Below are positions 59,054 through 64,000 of a DNA stretch of 64,000 nucleotides, in pieces (position 1 is the stretch's first letter; the number at the start of each line of letters is the position of its first letter). This DNA comes from Rhabditophanes sp. KR3021. Lineage: Eukaryota > Nematoda > Chromadorea > Rhabditida > Alloionematidae. Made by a program: the position numbers and the translations under genes. The stretch spans positions 6,758,001-6,822,000 of the forward strand of contig CAUJLY010000002.1 in NCBI GenBank assembly GCA_963281155.1. Direction: 5' to 3'. The notes beneath the pieces were generated by a model. The model was not told the DNA's origin. It searched no databases and saw nothing but the letters and a program-made list of their open reading frames with translations.

Positions 59054-62000
59054 TCACCTTTCGGGCAATAATTGTTCTTGTTTATTGAGATACCTGTAAC
59101 AGGACCACTCGATCCAATTCCTTGGGATGAAACACATGAAGGTGGGGAGTAGGACCAAGCCATGGAACAGGCCCCAGATGGCGACTAGGCAGATCGTTTT
59201 GAAAAAGACTAGAGGGATGTAGTCTTTGAGGCAAATGAGTGGGAATACACATAACACGGTTGAAATGCCTCCCTGCAACATTGGCCATGCTACGGAGTCA
59301 ATTGTATGATTAAGCTTGTCCTTCGTAGTCAACAAAGGCACTTTGACCACCTCAACTCCTTCCGTATTTCTTTTATTTCTCAGTTGGAAATGGTAACAGA
59401 CATGGGCCGTGAAATCAACGCCTAAAAGTCTGTATTATATAATGAACATCCCCACTTACTCATTCCAATCGACATCAAGACTGCTCCAAGTGAAACTGGA
59501 TCTAAATCTAGGGACCAAAATGAAATAAACCCTACTACTCCGAGGCATATCGAAAAGATTGAGAGGACGGCAGTTGCGACGGCTAGGGGGTTTTGTATAA
59601 ATATGGCACAGACGATTGTCATGCAGAGTAGAGTGATGACGACTGTTTGCATTGTCAGTGTTTTGAGGGAAAGCATTTGGTCCACAAACATGGCGTTCGA
59701 TTCCCACACTGTGACGTTTAAGGAGTTGTATTTGTCCGCGATTTGACGCCACTTTATCATCAGGGAGATTCTTTTGTCCCAGGAGTCGATATTTTTGTAG
59801 GCGACTAGGAACCAAAATTTGGAGATGGGATTTTGGTGGGTGGGGAATGTGTTGGGTTGGTTTAGTTTAATGAAGGCATTCCAGTGTTTCTGGATTGGGG
59901 AACGAAGGAAGCCTTTTAAATTTGAGTAATCGAGAGTTTCATTTTTTTCCTCCTTCACATAAGTATTATCATCTAGAAAGTCTTCCCACAAAGCGAACCC
60001 ATCGTTGTCCTTTATGTATTCCTGGTAATCGCGAATCCACACCATCGAAAAATCTGGGCCAAGACAACTTTCTAAGGACTCAAATTCACCCACCATCTTA
60101 TTGAAAATCTCCATCGTCTCATTAGATCTAATATCCATTGGATTGTTGACAAAAACTGTCACTGGATAATATTCTTCCCACACGACATGAGCAATCAATT
60201 TGTGAGGTTCGAGTAAAGGTGAATCTTGTGGTAGTATTTTTTCGGTGTCTAAGCGAGATTGAATATTTAGTGTTCCGGTTATTGCAAAATACCAGTAGAT
60301 GGAAACGACTACTAGCAACAAACAGGCAAACAAATTTGAAGACAAGATGTTGCAGTAGAGAGTACGGAAGGACTTGAAGAAAAGTTTGAGTTTATTCACA
60401 CCCGATTCCAAATAAATTGTGGTGTCTTTTGCTTGAGAGAAGGAGTGTTCATAGACGGCTGAGTAAAAAAGAATCGGCCCGAATAAAGTTAAGGCGAAGA
60501 TGTAGGCAAAGCCTAAAGCAACGGCGGAAGCCATGCAAAAGAGTGCGATTTCTGGAGTTGGGGTTAATGCTCCTATCCCAAAGGTAATCACATTCGTTAG
60601 AGTCGTAATAGTAATCGACGGCCCAACATCCTCAAAAACAAGCCCTAGTCTTGTTACGGGTGCAATGTTTTTGTATGAAGGCTTCAAAAAGGAATGTACC
60701 ATCAAGAATGAATCGTTGATGCCAATACCCATGATCAAAAAAGGCATTATCAACATAACTGAAATGGATTGGAGATAAATGTTGCAAATTAAAATTGTTA
60801 ACAAGCATTCTTTTTATGCATATTTATATCCATTTATTTTATAGTGTTAATGCACGCGCTGTCCTCGATATTATGGCTAAACAGAAGTTCGAGCTTAATA
60901 TGAGTTGTGAGGATTAATTTTGATAAAAATATTTGATTCCCTCCTTTAAAAAACATTTGTTACCTGAGTTAGTTCTTAATCCAAGAATTGAAAATACACC
61001 AAACGTAGTCGTAACAGCCAAAACAGGGCATATAGCTATTCCAATAGCAATAAAAACTTTACCCTTATCCATCGCTTTAAAATAAATAGCCGATGAAAAG
61101 ATGGTTAGAATGACAAAGACAAACATAATTGAAAAACCAAAAGCAAAGTATGGAATAGTTTTTTGGGAACTTTTGTTCATTTCGTAGTCGACGATACGAG
61201 CACCTACGGCTTGTACTTGGATTAGGTCGGAGGTGTAGTTTTGGGCTATGTATTTGGCGGCACCTAATTCCCAGACACCGTACATTTCTTCTAAAATTTG
61301 ATTAATCTATTAAATCCAATGAATGGCAGGTACTTACCATTATCAAGGGAAGAAATATTAGCCAAAAAGGTAGCAAACAACAACTCGACAAAATCAAAAT
61401 CAGCTACATTAATCAAATCCGCTACTTCTGGATTATTTATCAAATCCTGAACCGTATAATGATCCTTCTTCACGCCAAAGAAATTCTTTTCCAAAGGCAA
61501 AGTATAACCACTAACTTTAGCTTTTGGATAAGTTAATTTGTTGATTTTTTTGCCTCCTTTCGATTTTTCATATTCATTTAGAAGGGCAAGGTAAAAGTAG
61601 TGGATTATTTGGTTGGAGTTGCAGAAGACTCCGCAGATGTCGTTGTATTTGACTAGTTTTTGGGGGTTTTCAGGGGTGGGAAAGGGGACAGTTAGGTTGG
61701 ATTGGATGAAGGTGATAAATTTGTCTGCTTCGTCCAGGTATCGTAAGCGGTGCATCGAGCCTTTGTCTTTGGCTGTTATCACCATGGTAGTAGGCAAGGT
61801 GTCGCCTAATTAAAATGAAAATTTATTGTTTCAAAAAAAAACTTACCAGCTGCTCCAAAAAATTGTTTATAAATATCTGTCTCATAACGTGATCTCGAAG
61901 TCTCCGGAGTATAACCATCACTAGCTCTATCCTTCAAAACCATCTTAAACATCCCAACCGAAAAAGCAGCCATAATCAAGGAAGCTATCAAAAATGCATA

Positions 62001-62275
62001 CGGATATGTACCTATCCCCAACCCAAGTGACCCGAAAAATGTGCGTAGACGAAATTTCTTGCAAAAGCTTGTTACCTTGTTTTGCTTTACTTCTAAAATT
62101 AAATTAATTTATTTGATTTGCCAAATTAATTACCTTTGAATTTGTGCAACTTTTCATTTCTTCCAAGAGAATTAAACTTGACTAGAATGGAGTCTTCATT
62201 CTTGGTTCCTTTTACAATAAAAGATGTGTTTTCCTTTGTGTCAGTTTCCAGTCTGGAGGTTTCGTCCAAACCCAT
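59054..62275 (-). CDS. Patched-related membrane protein with sterol-sensing domain
   Basis: PTR proteins are RND-like 12-helix membrane proteins, expanded in nematodes, that act in moulting, trafficking and lipid handling. Six exons, 62275-62134, 62092-61847, 61805-61338, 61290-60964, 60758-59460 and 59421-59054, give 949 residues in one clean frame. An N-terminal helix (TYPYAFLIASLIMAAFSVGM) is followed by a long extracellular loop with GSMHRL. The sterol-sensing domain starts at about residue 340 and includes PFLIMGIGINDSFLMVHSF, with the G-x3-D-type motif, and EDVGPSITITTLTNVITFGI. A second loop and a second helical set with SIGMSVDFTAHVCYHF complete the repeat. Which of the many ptr genes it corresponds to cannot be decided. 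An alternative extra 3' exon after 59058 is possible. Confidence 0.93.
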
Positions 62276-64000
62276 CTTTAATTTAATATTAATAATACAA
62301 TTTTGTTTTGTGGATTATCAGCAAATGTTTGATTGAATGACCAATTTTCGCTGCTCACAACATTCGTTGAAGTAGAATAGAAAGGGGTATTTGTTTGTGC
62401 CTGAAATGTGCTTAAATCAATGAAGGGGTCTAATTTGCAAGTAATTGATAACTCCAATTAACTGGCATTTTGATTGATTATAAGCAAAAGACAATTTAAT
62501 TAATAAAAATTTAAAAAAATATCTTTTATCAGTTGGAAACAGGTGATTAGACTGTATTGCTATACACACTTTTCATTATATGTTTTAACAAGATAAGCAA
62601 AAAAAGGAAGGATTGTTGTATGTGATACAAAAAGATAAGTTGTAAGGAAAATGAATATAGTGATAATAATAATATTATATTCTTTTTTGTTATATCTAAA
62701 TAATATTTGATAAGTTTGCTGGAATAGATGCATCTCAAAAAGTGATATATTATACAATCATTCCACATCAAAACAAATGCAGATATGTAGGAAGGATATG
62801 TGATGTATGTGGTTTTATATAAAATAAAAGATGTCTAAACAAAGATTAACATATTATGCAACAACTTTGAGCAATTTGGTATGTTTAGAATATTAAGGAT
62901 AAAACTGGTTACAAACCTTTCCGTGGCGGCCTTTTTAAAAAGAAAGTTTGGGAAGTGATGTTTAGGTGAATTAGAAGGTGATGATTAGAAGATAATTGTG
63001 GTGGAAAGACAACAACCAAAATGTGCGATTTTTGTTGGTGTGTGTGTTGATTTTTTTAATATTAAGAATATGTAGATGTCGCCATGTGATGTCGACTTGA
63101 TTCGTTTGGAAAAGCTATCTTGCCTTTATAAGTGTCAAAATGGCTTGATCATCTTTTATGATCATAAGGAATGAGTAGAAGGATCAAGATTTGGGTGTCT
63201 TATGATATGAAACCACATATTTAAAACATAATGAATGGTCTCTTTTGGTTAGTTTGGTGCAAAAGATCCTTTTGGTGTTTGATAGTGGTTGAAATCATTA
63301 AAAAGGCAGGAAGAATCATAAACATGGTCATAAATTACTTGTTAACTATATTGTTTGTTAATGAGATTCTCGATTAACACAAAAGAACAATACTTGGTAC
63401 GAAGGTCTTGGCTGATAACGTTTTTAGCACCCAAAGAAGGTTACCACCAATCTAATCCAAATCTCAGCAATGATCAAAAAGAATAACGTTTTTGTAATTG
63501 GATAAGGAAACAATATTGTAACAAAATGTAAAATGAATTGACGTTGACGCCATGACTTGTACTGTCGTAGTCTTTTTTATTATCAAAAAGATCCTTTCTG
63601 ATAAGCTTTAAAACAAAGTCTATGTTTGTTAATATAAATTTTGTCAAATCAAATATATGCTCACTTCACTGGCTGGTGCATCAGCAAGAGAGAATCGGGT
63701 GTCTGAATATTTTTGTGGGATCATATTTTAAAGTCCTTTGTCAATTTTTAGAGGGTATTCCATCTTTTGATCCCTCATTAAGTGTTAAAAATTTCTTGCA
63801 AAAAGCTAGGACATCATTTTTTGTATCAAATAAATACTTAAAGTTAAATTTGTATCCAACATCTTTTCTACCAGATATGAATGTAATTTAAATGAAGAAA
63901 TAAAATGCGTAGGAAGGAGAAGATTTGACAGCAGAATATAACGAGGCCTCTAAGTAATAAATTCCTTTTTGGACAAGATAGCCTTCTTTTATACGACACG
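62276..64000. other. Intergenic to window end, no convincing gene
   Basis: Upstream of the Patched-related gene. An 89-codon plus-strand frame at 63622-63891 (LVHQQERIGCLNIFVG...) has mixed composition and could be an exon of something off the window, but nothing supports it. Confidence 0.4.

Overview
This is a piece of an AT-rich animal nuclear chromosome, almost certainly from a nematode. The evidence is a complete 5S rRNA gene close to the nematode consensus, many GT-AG introns of only 37-50 nt ending in TTTYAG-like acceptors, and single-copy genes that match nematode or general metazoan families (SAX-2/Furry, TBX-2, a p66/DCP-66-type NuRD subunit, a Patched-related protein). I cannot name the species. 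There are no bacterial operons, CRISPR arrays or intact transposons.

Layout. Positions 0.3-2.2 kb hold a BTB-BACK-Kelch gene. From 3 to 17 kb lies a patchy accessory region: a 5S rRNA gene, a tRNA-Asp gene, and several small secreted-looking or cysteine-rich coding pieces that mostly lack an intact start or reading frame. A conserved choline/ethanolamine phosphotransferase gene (10.7-12.2 kb) and a helical-repeat gene (12.5-13.6 kb) sit among them. HGH1 (18.6-22.4 kb) is intact and carries one very long intron. A 3.4 kb gene-free stretch leads into a tbx-2 ortholog (25.8-29.2 kb). The minus-strand furry/sax-2 gene occupies 30.2-43.9 kb in 14 exons.

Right half. A small neuropeptide precursor with luqin/RYamide-like features lies at 44.5 kb. 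It is followed by a PPM1D/Wip1-type phosphatase (minus, 46.0-48.0 kb), glia maturation factor (50.2 kb), a KIAA1143 homolog (51.7 kb), a p66/GATAD2 gene (55.3-58.0 kb), an isolated PP1-type terminal exon (58.4 kb) and a Patched-related gene (minus, 59.1-62.3 kb). The last 1.7 kb shows nothing convincing.

The conserved genes are ordinary cell-biology genes (neurite morphogenesis, chromatin repression, actin regulation, lipid synthesis, eEF2 folding) and do not form one pathway. The best leads are the neuropeptide precursor, a sax-2 intron that appears to have GA-AG ends and near-duplicate flanks and that contains decayed coding sequence on the opposite strand, and the lone PP1 exon. Several apparent single-base frameshifts, two of them in the otherwise intact 3,064-codon sax-2 frame, may reflect assembly error as much as biology.
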